Shown here piece by piece: positions 46,669 through 55,055 of a DNA stretch of 64,000 nucleotides. The stretch's first letter is position 1, and the number at the start of each line of letters is the position of its first letter. The position numbers and the translations under genes are program-made. Under the pieces are notes generated by a model that was given only the letters and a program-made list of their open reading frames with translations, had not been told where the DNA came from and did no database searches. This DNA is from DASQFQ01 sp963722815 (GTDB taxonomy: Bacteria; Actinomycetota; Thermoleophilia; Solirubrobacterales; Solirubrobacteraceae), in contig CAVROM010000002.1 of the NCBI GenBank assembly GCA_963722815.1, forward strand, positions 248,001 through 312,000, read 5' to 3'.

Positions 46669-46838
46669 TGAAGATAAGACCCCCTGCTGAGGTTTTGAGA
46701 GCAGCGACCGCCGGCCTCCCGGCGGCGGGTCGCCTGTGGAGGCGTCCCGATACGCCCTAAACGAGGGCACCGGACAAAACTGGCGGCAACTCCGTCAGCG
46801 GCGCTCCCGCCGGCGACGCCCGGGGTACAACACACGGC

Positions 46839-48272
46839 ATGGACGAGGTTCCGAGCCCCGAGTACTCGCGCGACGACGTGACGACCGGGGTCGTGCACTT
46901 CGGCGTCGGCGGCTTCCATCGCGCGCACATGGCGATGTACCACGACCGCCTCATGAACGAGGGCAAGGCGCTCGACTGGGGCATCTGCGGGGTCGGCGTG
47001 ATGGAGGCCGACGCGAAGATGCGCGACGTCCTGCGCGAGCAGGACGGCCGCTACACGCTGGTGGTCAAGCACTCGGACGGCTCGTGGGACGCGCGGACGA
47101 TCGGCTCGATCGTGGAGTACCTCTACGCGCCCGACGACCCCGAGGCGGTGCTCGAGAAGCTCGCCGCGCCGGAGACGCGGATCGTCTCGCTGACCGTGAC
47201 CGAGGGCGGCTACAACCTCGACGACACCACCGGCGAGTTCGTCGAGGACGACCCGGCGGTGGTGGCGGACCTCGAGGCGGACGGGCCGCCGAAGACGGTG
47301 TTCGGGCTCGTGACCGAGGCGCTGCGGCGGCGGCGCGAGCGCGAGATCGAGCCGTTCACGGTCATGTCGTGCGACAACCTGCAGGGCAACGGCCGGCTCG
47401 CGCGCACCGCGTTCACCGCGTTCGCGCGCCTGCGCGACGCGGAGCTCGGCGACTGGATCGCGGAGAACGTCCCGTTCCCCAACGGCATGGTCGACCGCAT
47501 CACGCCCGCGACCACCGACGAGGACGTCGAGGAGGTGCGCTCGCGTTTCGGGGTCGACGATCGCTGGCCGGTCGTCTGCGAGCCGTTCGTCCAATGGGTG
47601 CTCGAGGACGCCTTCAGCGCCGGGCGGCCGCCCTACGAGGACGTCGGCGTGCAGGTCGTCGACGACGTCGAGCCCTATGAGCTGATGAAGCTGCGGCTGC
47701 TCAACGCGAGCCACCAGGCGATCGCCTACTTCGGCTACCTGTGCGGCTACCGGCTCGTGCACGATGCGGCGCAGGACCCGCTGTTCCGCGACCTGCTCGC
47801 GCGCTACATGGACGAGGAGGCGACGCCGACGCTGGCGGAGGTGCCGGGGGTCGACCTGCCCGAGTACAAGCGGACGCTGATCGAGCGCTTCTCGAACCCG
47901 GAGGTGCGCGACACGATCCCGCGGCTGTGCGCCGAGAGCTCGGACCGCATCCCCAAGTGGCTGCTGCCGGTGGTGCGCGAGCAGCTGGCGGACGACGGTG
48001 AGATCACGCGCTCGGCGGCGATCGTGGCGAGCTGGGCTCGGTACGCGACAGGCGTCGACGAGGACGGCGAGGAGATCGAGATCGTCGACCGCCGCGCCGA
48101 CCGGCTGCGCGAGCTCGCGCGCGACGACGACCCGCTCGCGTTCATCCGCAACCGCGAGCTGTTCGGCGACCTCGGCGACGACGAGCGCTTCGCGTCGGCA
48201 TATCAGTCAGTGCTGGAGTCACTGCGCGAGCGCGGGGCGCGCGCGACGCTCGAGGCCCTGGCCGGCGGCTGA
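46839..48272 (+). CDS. mannitol 2-dehydrogenase family (polyol-specific long-chain dehydrogenase)
   Basis: The 477-residue enzyme has the NAD-binding HFGVGGFHRAHMAMYHD start, the MSCDNLQGNG segment and the catalytic Lys/Asn/His of the family in ELMKLRLLNASHQAIAYFGYL. It oxidises mannitol, or reduces fructose or an aldonate-type substrate (fructuronate and tagaturonate reductases share the fold). It abuts the Zn-alcohol dehydrogenase without a gap (stop at 48272, GTG at 48273), so the two form a polyol-oxidising pair. No transporter for polyols is adjacent. Intact. Confidence 0.88.
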   Translation: MDEVPSPEYSRDDVTTGVVHFGVGGFHRAHMAMYHDRLMNEGKALDWGICGVGVMEADAKMRDVLREQDGRYTLVVKHSDGSWDARTIGSIVEYLYAPDDPEAVLEKLAAPETRIVSLTVTEGGYNLDDTTGEFVEDDPAVVADLEADGPPKTVFGLVTEALRRRREREIEPFTVMSCDNLQGNGRLARTAFTAFARLRDAELGDWIAENVPFPNGMVDRITPATTDEDVEEVRSRFGVDDRWPVVCEPFVQWVLEDAFSAGRPPYEDVGVQVVDDVEPYELMKLRLLNASHQAIAYFGYLCGYRLVHDAAQDPLFRDLLARYMDEEATPTLAEVPGVDLPEYKRTLIERFSNPEVRDTIPRLCAESSDRIPKWLLPVVREQLADDGEITRSAAIVASWARYATGVDEDGEEIEIVDRRADRLRELARDDDPLAFIRNRELFGDLGDDERFASAYQSVLESLRERGARATLEALAGG

Positions 48273-49286
48273 GTGCGCGCGGTCGTCTACGACGGCTTCG
48301 GCCAGCCGCCGGAGGTGGCGGTCGTCCCCGATCCCGCGCCGCCCGCGCACGGCGTGGTGGTGCGGGTCGAGGCGACCGGGCTCTGCCGCTCCGACTGGCA
48401 CGGCTGGATGGGTCACGACCCGGATATCAGCGCGTTCCCGCATGTGCCGGGGCACGAGCTGGCCGGCGTGATCGAGGCGGTCGGGCCGGACGTGCGCGAG
48501 TGGGCGCCGGGCGCGCGCGTGACCGTTCCGTTCGTGTGCGCGTGCGGCGGCTGCGAGCAGTGCCGTGCCGGCAACGAGCAGATCTGCGACCGCCAGCGCC
48601 AGCCGGGCTTCACGCACTGGGGCTCGTACGCCGAGCTCGTCGCGCTCGACTGGGCCGACGTCAACCTCGTCGCGCTGCCGGAGGCGGTCGGCGCCGTGGC
48701 GGCGGCCGGGCTCGGCTGCCGCTTCGCCACCGCCTACCGTGCGGTCGTGCAGGTCGGCCGCGCGCAGCCGGGCGAGTGGGTGGCCGTGCACGGGTGCGGC
48801 GGCGTCGGGCTGTCGGCGGTGATGATCGCCGCCGCGCTGGGGGCGCGCGTGGTCGGCGTCGATGTCTCCGACGAGGCCCTGGCGGCGGCCCAGAGGGCGG
48901 GTGCGGAGGTGACGGTGCCGGCGGGCGGGGACATCCGGGACATCACGTCCGGCGGCGCCCACCTCTCGATCGACGCCATCGGCGCCGAGCCGGCGGTCGC
49001 CGCGTCCATCGCCGGGCTGCGCAAGCGCGGGCGCCACGTGCAGGTCGGCCTCCTCCCCGAGCCTCCGCGCGTGCCGATGGACCTGGTGATCGCGCGCGAG
49101 CTCGAGCTGCTCGGCTCGCACGGGATGGCCGCGCGCGCCTACCCGGAGCTGCTCGCGCTGGTCGAGACCGGGCGGCTGCGCCCGGGCGACCTCGTCACGC
49201 GCGAGATCGGACTGGACGAGGCGCCGGCCGCGCTCACCGCCATGGGCGAGCCGCGCCACACCGGCGTGACGGTCATCCGGCCCTAG
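48273..49286 (+). CDS. zinc-dependent alcohol dehydrogenase (MDR family)
   Basis: The GTG start directly follows the mannitol dehydrogenase stop. Catalytic zinc ligands are visible: Cys in ATGLCRSDWHG, His-Glu in VPGHELAG, and the later Cys in GLGCRFATAYR. The structural zinc loop CACGGCEQCRAGNEQIC is complete. The NAD fold is VAVHGCGGVGLSAVMIA. Such enzymes oxidise a wide range of alcohols and polyols; given its partner, a sugar alcohol or 5-carbon polyol is likely. The last 4 bp overlap the convergent SDR gene. Intact. Confidence 0.9.
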   Translation: MRAVVYDGFGQPPEVAVVPDPAPPAHGVVVRVEATGLCRSDWHGWMGHDPDISAFPHVPGHELAGVIEAVGPDVREWAPGARVTVPFVCACGGCEQCRAGNEQICDRQRQPGFTHWGSYAELVALDWADVNLVALPEAVGAVAAAGLGCRFATAYRAVVQVGRAQPGEWVAVHGCGGVGLSAVMIAAALGARVVGVDVSDEALAAAQRAGAEVTVPAGGDIRDITSGGAHLSIDAIGAEPAVAASIAGLRKRGRHVQVGLLPEPPRVPMDLVIARELELLGSHGMAARAYPELLALVETGRLRPGDLVTREIGLDEAPAALTAMGEPRHTGVTVIRP

Positions 49287-50014
49287 CTCGTCCGGCCGAG
49301 CGCCTGCAGCTGCGTCGGCAGCACGGTCAGCTCGGGCACGTGCACGTGCGGCGGCAGCGCGGCGAGGTAGGCGCAGAGCTCGGCGACGTCCTCCGACTGC
49401 AGCATCTTCGGCCGGTCCTCGGGCGGCGGGACGTTGGGGCGGTTCTCGAGGATCGGCGTGTCGACCACCCCGGGGGCGACGACGGAGAAGCGCACGCCGG
49501 TGCCGGCGTCGAACTCCTCCAGCGCGGCGCCGCGCGCGAACGCGAGCACGCCGGCCTTGGTCGCCTGGTAGCCGGGGCCGGAGACGTCGGGCCACGAGCC
49601 GGAGACCGACCCGATGATCACGACGATCCCCTGCGCGGCCCGCAGCGCGGGCAGCGCCGCGCTGACGCAGTGGTAGACGCCGTCGAGGTTGGTGCGCACC
49701 AATGCGTCCCAGCTCTCCGGCGACAGACCCGCCAGCACGCGGTCCTTCACGTTCGTCCCGGCCGCGAGGATGAGCGCGTCGACGCGTTCGTGGTCGAGCG
49801 CGGCGGCCGTCGCCTCGCGGTCGGTGACGTCGAGCGCGCGCAGGTCGATCTCGCGGTCTCCGACGCCCTCGGCCATCGCCTCGCGGCGGCGCGCCAGCGC
49901 GGTCACCGACGCGCCGAGGTCGTGCAGCCGGTTCGCGGTCGCGAGCCCGATGCCGCTCGAGGCGCCCGTGACGACGGCAACCCGGCCCGAGAGCGCTCCT
50001 TCGGCGACGATCAT
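49283..50014 (-). CDS. SDR-family NAD(P)-dependent oxidoreductase
   Basis: This is a classical short-chain dehydrogenase of 243 residues. It has the TGASSGIG cofactor loop (about 16-23), LILAAGTNVKD (NAAG-type), IIGSVSGSW (Ser) and GYQATKAGVLAF (Tyr-x3-Lys catalytic pair), and ends with a VVAPGVVDTPI loop. It reduces or oxidises an unidentified alcohol or ketone. Start at ATG 50014 lies 24 bp from the divergent cupin gene, and its 3' end overlaps the alcohol dehydrogenase by 4 bp. Intact. Confidence 0.88.
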   Translation of the reverse strand: MIVAEGALSGRVAVVTGASSGIGLATANRLHDLGASVTALARRREAMAEGVGDREIDLRALDVTDREATAAALDHERVDALILAAGTNVKDRVLAGLSPESWDALVRTNLDGVYHCVSAALPALRAAQGIVVIIGSVSGSWPDVSGPGYQATKAGVLAFARGAALEEFDAGTGVRFSVVAPGVVDTPILENRPNVPPPEDRPKMLQSEDVAELCAYLAALPPHVHVPELTVLPTQLQALGRTS

Positions 50015-50037
50015 GCGCGGACCATACGATCTCGGGC

Positions 50038-50394
50038 ATGCACGGCGCCGTCATCGTCCCGCCCGGCGAGGGCACCCGCTACGGGAACGTCGAGTTCCTC
50101 GCCCGCACCGCCGACACCCCGCGCTTCACGTTCGGGATCATCTCGTTCCAGGCCGGCCGCACGCTGGAGCCGCACATCCACCCCGACGAGGACGACTCGT
50201 TCTACATCCTCGACGGCGAGATCGTGTTCACGCTCGGCGAGCAGGACGACGAGGTCGTGGCCGGCCCCGGCGCGTTCGTGCTCGTCCCGCCCGGCGTCCG
50301 CCACGGCTTCAGCAACCGCACTGACAAGGTCGTGCGGATCCTCAACCTTCATGCGCCAGCGGGGTTCGACCTGCGGGTCGCCGCCGACGGCTGA
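50038..50394 (+). CDS. single-domain cupin protein
   Basis: The 118-residue protein is one cupin barrel. The first motif is GRTLEPHIHPDEDDSFYILDGEIVF (His-x-His and a later Glu for metal) and the second is GPGAFVLVPPGVRHGFSN. Such small cupins act as isomerases, dioxygenases or sugar-binding proteins. It is divergent from the SDR and its last 53 bp overlap the convergent EamA transporter gene. Function unknown. Confidence 0.82.
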   Translation: MHGAVIVPPGEGTRYGNVEFLARTADTPRFTFGIISFQAGRTLEPHIHPDEDDSFYILDGEIVFTLGEQDDEVVAGPGAFVLVPPGVRHGFSNRTDKVVRILNLHAPAGFDLRVAADG

Positions 50395-51265
50395 GGAAGG
50401 GCGGCAGCCGGCCGTCGGTCGAGAGCCATGAGCCGGCGATGATCAGCAGCAGGCCGGCGATCGCCCCCGCGCCCGGGCGCTCGTCGAGCACGACCACGCC
50501 GAGCGCGACTGCCACCACCGGGTTCACGTAGGTGATCACGAGCGCGCGGCCGGGCCCGATCGCGGTGATCAGCGCGCCGAAGATCACGAACGCGAGCGCG
50601 GTGCAGACGACGCCGAGCACGAGCAGCGAAGCGATCACGTCGGCGCCCGGGGTCTCGTTCGGCAGGTCGGCGGCCGCGAACGGGGTGAGCACGATCGCGG
50701 CGATCAGCAGGCTCGCGCCCATGGTGGCGCGCGGGTCGAGCGCGGCCAGCTTGGCCTTGAGGGTCATCGGCCCGATCGCGTAGCCGAACGCGGCGATCAG
50801 GATCGCGACGGCGCCGAGCAGCTCGTCGCGGTCCCCGGCGACGTCGCGGCCCATCAGCACGACAACGCCGACGAGCCCGACCACGAGGCCGACCAGGCGC
50901 CTCCCCGTGGCACGCTCCTCCGGGTCGAAGCGGATCGCCAGCAGCGCGATGAACAGCGGCACGGCGGCAATCAGGATCGCCGTCAGCCCCGAGGAGACGT
51001 GCTGCTCGCCGGCGGCGATGAGCGGGAACGGGACGACGATCTCGACCAGCGCATAGACCAGCAGCCAGCGCCCCTTGCCGCGCAGCGACGGCAGCAGTCC
51101 CGCGCGCTTGGCGAGCGTGAGCAGGATCGCCGCCGCGAGCGTGACGCGCACCCAGGCGATGAAGGCGGGCGGCATGCCGCCGTCGACCGCGACCTTGATG
51201 AACAGGTAGGGGATGCCCCAGACGAGCGACATGCCCGCGAACAGGGCCCAGGAGCGGGCGCTCAC
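50342..51265 (-). CDS. EamA/DMT-family transporter
   Basis: The protein has ten predicted membrane helices in two homologous halves (first SWALFAGMSLVWGIPYLFIKVAV; second half from LLGAVAILIAAFGYAIGPMTLKAKL), typical of the drug/metabolite transporter superfamily of inner-membrane exporters. It starts at GTG 51265, overlapping the permease stop by GTGA, so it is coupled to that gene. The C-terminal tail (LSRRRRPAGRTPLAHEG) extends into the convergent cupin gene by 53 bp. Substrate unknown; amino acids or nucleosides are common in the family. Confidence 0.87.
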   Translation of the reverse strand: MSARSWALFAGMSLVWGIPYLFIKVAVDGGMPPAFIAWVRVTLAAAILLTLAKRAGLLPSLRGKGRWLLVYALVEIVVPFPLIAAGEQHVSSGLTAILIAAVPLFIALLAIRFDPEERATGRRLVGLVVGLVGVVVLMGRDVAGDRDELLGAVAILIAAFGYAIGPMTLKAKLAALDPRATMGASLLIAAIVLTPFAAADLPNETPGADVIASLLVLGVVCTALAFVIFGALITAIGPGRALVITYVNPVVAVALGVVVLDERPGAGAIAGLLLIIAGSWLSTDGRLPPFLSRRRRPAGRTPLAHEG

Positions 51266-52182
51266 GTGACGGCTCTCGCTCGCATCCGCGGATCCAACCA
51301 GGTCAGCGCGAGCTCGGCGACCAGCCCCGCGATCGCCACGAACGCGGCCGCCACCGCGGTCAGCCCGAACAGCAGGTCGAAGTCGCCCGTGGCGATCCCG
51401 CGCCGCATGTCGGTGAAGACGCCGGGGATGCTGTAGACCTGCTCGATAAGCACGAGGTTGGTGACGACCACGGGCATCGTGACGATCATCAGGCTGAACA
51501 CGGGCGCCACCGCCGACGGCACCGCGTGGCGCCGGATCACCGTGAGCGGCGGCAGGCCCTTGGCCGACGCCGTGCGCAGGTAGTCCTCGTCGAGCACCTC
51601 GGTCATCGACGCGCGCATCATGCGCAGCGCGACGCCGAACAGCGGCAGGCCGAGCACGATCCACGGCATCAGCAGCGCGCCGGCCCAGCCGGTCGGGCTG
51701 TCGGAGAACGGGACGTAGGCGGTCGGGATGTGGGAGAGGAAGCCGACCATCCCGAGCCCGGAGCCGAACAGCAGCAGCACGAGCAGCCCGACGACGTAGA
51801 CCGGCGCGCACATGGCCAGCGCCGCGGAGGTCTCGAGCAGGCGCGTCCACGTCGTCCGCGGCCGGGCGGCGCAGTAGGCGCCGCCCGCGATGCCGGTGGC
51901 GAGGCCGAACACGAGCGCGCCGCCGAGCAGGCTGAGGTCGGCGGGCAGGCCCTGCCGGATCAGGTCGCTGACCTCGCGGCGGCTGGTGAACGACTGGCCG
52001 AAGTCGAAGTGCAGGAATGCGTGCTGCAGGTAGTCGGCGAGGACGACGAGGACGAAGCGGTCGTCCCCGCCGCGCAGGTCAGGGCGCAGCAGGTTGACCG
52101 CGAGCCAGGTCAGCGCGGTCACGCCGATCACGACCACGACCACCGACACGATCCCTCTCAACAGGAACTTCCCGAGCGACAT
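51262..52182 (-). CDS. ABC transporter permease, DppB/OppB type, without partners
   Basis: Six helices and the permease coupling loop (MMRASMTEVLDEDYLRTASAKGLPPLTVIRRHAV) identify a peptide/nickel-type permease subunit. The N-terminus is the usual long first helix (FLLRGIVSVVVVVIGVTALTWLAVNLL). The periplasmic loop after it is shortened relative to DppB of most operons (LRPDLRGGDDRFVLVVLADYLQHAFLHFDFGQS). No second permease, ATPases or binding protein lie next to it. The ATG at 52182 has GGGAGGG almost touching it, so the true start may differ slightly. It is unclear what it would work with. Confidence 0.8.
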   Translation of the reverse strand: MSLGKFLLRGIVSVVVVVIGVTALTWLAVNLLRPDLRGGDDRFVLVVLADYLQHAFLHFDFGQSFTSRREVSDLIRQGLPADLSLLGGALVFGLATGIAGGAYCAARPRTTWTRLLETSAALAMCAPVYVVGLLVLLLFGSGLGMVGFLSHIPTAYVPFSDSPTGWAGALLMPWIVLGLPLFGVALRMMRASMTEVLDEDYLRTASAKGLPPLTVIRRHAVPSAVAPVFSLMIVTMPVVVTNLVLIEQVYSIPGVFTDMRRGIATGDFDLLFGLTAVAAAFVAIAGLVAELALTWLDPRMRARAVT

Positions 52183-52214
52183 CCCTCCCGAGGGTATGAC
52201 GCGGCGGGCGCGTT

Positions 52215-53756
52215 CTACGTCGCGGCGACGTGGCTCATCGCGTGCTCGGCCATCGCGGTGATCGTGAGGCTGGGGTTGACCCCGACGTTGGCCGGGATCG
52301 CCGCGCCGTCGCAGACGAGCAGGTTCTCGTAGCCGAAGGCACGATGGTGGCGGTCGATCACGCCGGTCTCCGGGCCCTCCCCGATCACCGCGCCGCCCAT
52401 GATGTGCGCGGTCGTCGGGATGTTGAACAGCTGCTCGGTGAGGCCGACCTGCGGGGTGGCGTCGAGCTTGTCGGCCGCTCGCCGCGTCGCCTCGTCGGCG
52501 GCGGCGATGAAGCGCGGGTTTGGCTTGTCGGGATCCTCCTGCGTCTGCAGCCGCGGGCCGGGGCCGAACAGGTTGCGCTTGGGGATCAGGCGCATCGAGT
52601 TGTCGAGCGTCTGCATGGTCAGCAGGATCACCGTGCGGCGCGACCACTTCAGCGGCCACAGCGGGCGGGCGAGCTTGCTGCGTGCCTTGCCGAGGACCGT
52701 GAACAGGAACGAGATCGAGTCCGCGCCGGGGCCGTAGGTGACGTTCTCGATGTGGGTGTCGGGGTCGGGATAGAAGCTCGAGGTGATCGCGATCGACTTC
52801 GTGAAGTCGTGCCGGTCGTCCTTGGTGGTGACGGCCGAGATCGCCTCGGAGTTGCTGCGCACGAGGTAGCCGACGCGCTTGGAGAGGCGGGGGAGCGCGC
52901 CGCCGATCCGGCAGCGCTGCAGCAGTTGGTTCGTGCCGAGCGGGCCGGCCGCGACGACGACGCCCTTGGCGGTCAGCGTCTGGCGCTGCTTGTCGAACCA
53001 CGCGCCGGAGCGCTCGCTGGTGACGCTGTAGCCGCCGGAACCGTCGGCCGCGCCGAGCGGGCGAACCTCGGCGGCGGTGCGCTCGGGCAGGATCTCCACG
53101 CCGGCGCGCTCGGCGAAGTAGAGGTAGTTCTTCGGCAGCGTGTTCTTGGCGTTGTGGCGGCAGCCGACCATGCAGGCGCCGCAGCGGATGCAGCCGGCGC
53201 GCGGCGGGCCGTCGCCGCCGAAGTAGGGGTCGGGCACGGTCCTGCCGGGCTCGCCGAAGAACACGCCGACGCGGGTCGTCGAGTAGGTCTCCGGCACGCC
53301 CCACTCCTCGGCGAGCTCGCGCAGTAGCGTGTCGGCGGGCCCCTCGCCCTCGTACTGGGTGACGCCGAGCATCTTCTCGGCGGTCTCGTAGTGGGGCGCG
53401 AGCGTCGCCGCCCAGTCCTCGAGCTCGCCCCACTGCGGGTCGCGGTAGAAGGCGGAGCCCTCGGCGGGCCGGTAGAGCGTGTTGGCGTAGCCGAGGCTGC
53501 CGCCGCCGACGCCGCAGCCGGAGACGACGAAGACGTCCTTGAACAGCGTCATGCGGAAGATGCCGCGGAGGCCGAGGCGCGGCAGCCAGTAGTAGCGGCG
53601 CGCGTTCCAGGTCGTCTTCGCGAAGTCCTCGTCGCGGTAGCGGCGGCCCGCCTCGAGGACCGCGACCGTGTAGCCCTTCTCGGCGAGCCGGAGCGCGCTG
53701 ACGCTCCCGCCGAAGCCCGAGCCGATGACGATCCAGTCGTAGTCGTGCTCCGCCAC
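52215..53756 (-). CDS. GMC-type FAD oxidoreductase (cholesterol-oxidase-like)
   Basis: The 513-residue flavoenzyme begins DYDWIVIGSGFGGSVSALRLAEKGYTVAVLEAG (FAD loop). It has the Cys-rich segment AGCIRCGACMVGCRHNAKNTLPKNYL characteristic of the ChoD-like branch, VVVAAGPLGTNQLLQ, and ends with LLVCDGAAIPANVGVNPSLTITAMAEHAM. It likely oxidises a sterol-like or other hydroxylated lipid. The gene lies 33 bp before the permease gene on the same strand. No sterol-degradation genes are near, so the name reflects fold rather than proven substrate. Intact. Confidence 0.85.
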   Translation of the reverse strand: MAEHDYDWIVIGSGFGGSVSALRLAEKGYTVAVLEAGRRYRDEDFAKTTWNARRYYWLPRLGLRGIFRMTLFKDVFVVSGCGVGGGSLGYANTLYRPAEGSAFYRDPQWGELEDWAATLAPHYETAEKMLGVTQYEGEGPADTLLRELAEEWGVPETYSTTRVGVFFGEPGRTVPDPYFGGDGPPRAGCIRCGACMVGCRHNAKNTLPKNYLYFAERAGVEILPERTAAEVRPLGAADGSGGYSVTSERSGAWFDKQRQTLTAKGVVVAAGPLGTNQLLQRCRIGGALPRLSKRVGYLVRSNSEAISAVTTKDDRHDFTKSIAITSSFYPDPDTHIENVTYGPGADSISFLFTVLGKARSKLARPLWPLKWSRRTVILLTMQTLDNSMRLIPKRNLFGPGPRLQTQEDPDKPNPRFIAAADEATRRAADKLDATPQVGLTEQLFNIPTTAHIMGGAVIGEGPETGVIDRHHRAFGYENLLVCDGAAIPANVGVNPSLTITAMAEHAMSHVAAT

Positions 53757-53767
53757 GGAGCGCGATC

Positions 53768-54970
53768 TTAGGGCGTGGTCGTGGGCGTGACCGCCGCTTC
53801 GGCGGTCGGCGTGGCGGTGGGCTCGGCGGGTGTCACGGTGGGCTCGGGCGTCGTCGTGGGCGTCGGCGTCGGGGTGGTCGTGGGCGCTTCGGTAGGGGTC
53901 GGCGGCACCGCGGTCGCCTCGGGCGGGACGATGGCGGCCGGTTCGGGGCTGGGCGTGACCGTGGGGGTGGGGCGGACGGTGCGGTGGAGGACCGGGCGGG
54001 CGGTGGGCGCCGCGACGATGACGGCTGTCGCCGGCTGGGCGCGCGGGTGCGGCTGGGGGCGGTGGTCAGCGACCTCGACGGCGCCGCCGGCCACGGCTAC
54101 CGAGGCCGAGGCGACCACGAGCGTCTTGGTCGCGCCGGCGACCAGCGCCGAGCCGGTGACGGCGGTCGACGCCCCGCCGCCGGCGGTGCCGAGCAGCCCG
54201 GCGAGCCAGCCGCCGAGCAGCAGGCCCGACGGGCCGGGGAGCAGGCACGCGAGCTGGGCGTGGCGGTGGCGCAGCGCCTGGCGGTGGGCGCGGCAGCTCT
54301 CGCACACGCGCAGGTGGTCGCGCAGGAGCCGCGGCGGGCGGCCGGGGCGGTCGACCGCGAGCGCGAGCTCCTCGCGGATGCGGGCGCAGTCGGTGTCGCG
54401 CGCCTCGGCGGCCTCCGCGAGCCCGCTGCGAGCGCGCACGAGCAGCGACTTCACGGCGGGCACGGTGACGCCGAGCGCGGTGCCGAGCTCCTCATAGGAG
54501 AGGCCCTCGAGCTCGCGGATGATGAGCGCCGAGCGCTGCTGCTCGGGGAGGTTGTGGAGGTCGGCGACGAGGCGGCGCAGGTCCTCGCGGCGCTCGGCCT
54601 CGACCACCGGGTCGGTGCCGCCGGGGAGCAGCTCGTCGGGCTGCAGGGGCGGCGCGGGGGCGCGGCGGACGTAGTCGATGCAGCGGTTGTGGGCGACGCG
54701 GTAGAGCCACGCGCGCACGGCGATCTCGCGGTCGCCGGTGCGCAGCGCGCCGTAGGCGCGGAGGAAGACGTCCTGCACGACGTCCTCCGCCTCGGTGGAG
54801 CCGCGCAGCATGTGGCGCACGTAGGCGAGCAGCCGCGCCTCGTAGCGGTCGTGGATGACGCGGAACGCGTCCTCCCGGCCGGCGCGGAAGAGCGCGAGCA
54901 ACTGCTCGTCGGAGCGCAGGCGGAGCAGCGGCGTCGGCAGTGGGCGGGGGAGGGGGACCGCAGTGGCCAC
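53768..54970 (-). CDS. ECF sigma factor fused to anti-sigma-like zinc finger, membrane segment and Pro/Thr tail
   Basis: Residues 20-195 are an ECF sigma factor: region 2 (DAFRVIHDRYEARLLAYVRHML, DVVQDVFLRAYGAL, WLYRVAHNRCIDYVRR) and region 4 (LHNLPEQQRSALIIRELEGLSYEELGTALGVTVPAVKSLLVRARSGL). Next comes a zinc-finger-like LLRDHLRVCESCRAH (H-x3-C-x2-C, as in anti-sigma factors). A hydrophobic Gly/Ala/Val region likely crosses the membrane (about 250-300), and a long Pro/Thr/Glu-rich tail of TPTP type follows. One protein therefore carries both sigma and its own restraint, probably tethered until cleaved or relaxed. Start GTG 54970; 400 residues against about 190 for a plain ECF. Confidence 0.88.
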   Translation of the reverse strand: MATAVPLPRPLPTPLLRLRSDEQLLALFRAGREDAFRVIHDRYEARLLAYVRHMLRGSTEAEDVVQDVFLRAYGALRTGDREIAVRAWLYRVAHNRCIDYVRRAPAPPLQPDELLPGGTDPVVEAERREDLRRLVADLHNLPEQQRSALIIRELEGLSYEELGTALGVTVPAVKSLLVRARSGLAEAAEARDTDCARIREELALAVDRPGRPPRLLRDHLRVCESCRAHRQALRHRHAQLACLLPGPSGLLLGGWLAGLLGTAGGGASTAVTGSALVAGATKTLVVASASVAVAGGAVEVADHRPQPHPRAQPATAVIVAAPTARPVLHRTVRPTPTVTPSPEPAAIVPPEATAVPPTPTEAPTTTPTPTPTTTPEPTVTPAEPTATPTAEAAVTPTTTP

Positions 54971-55055
54971 TGCCCTCTGAAACGTCCCCGCGGCAGGGAC
55001 GGATCGGTTTTCGCATTAGTCGATTCGCCGTCGGGGTCGGCGGCGTTCCGGCGGC

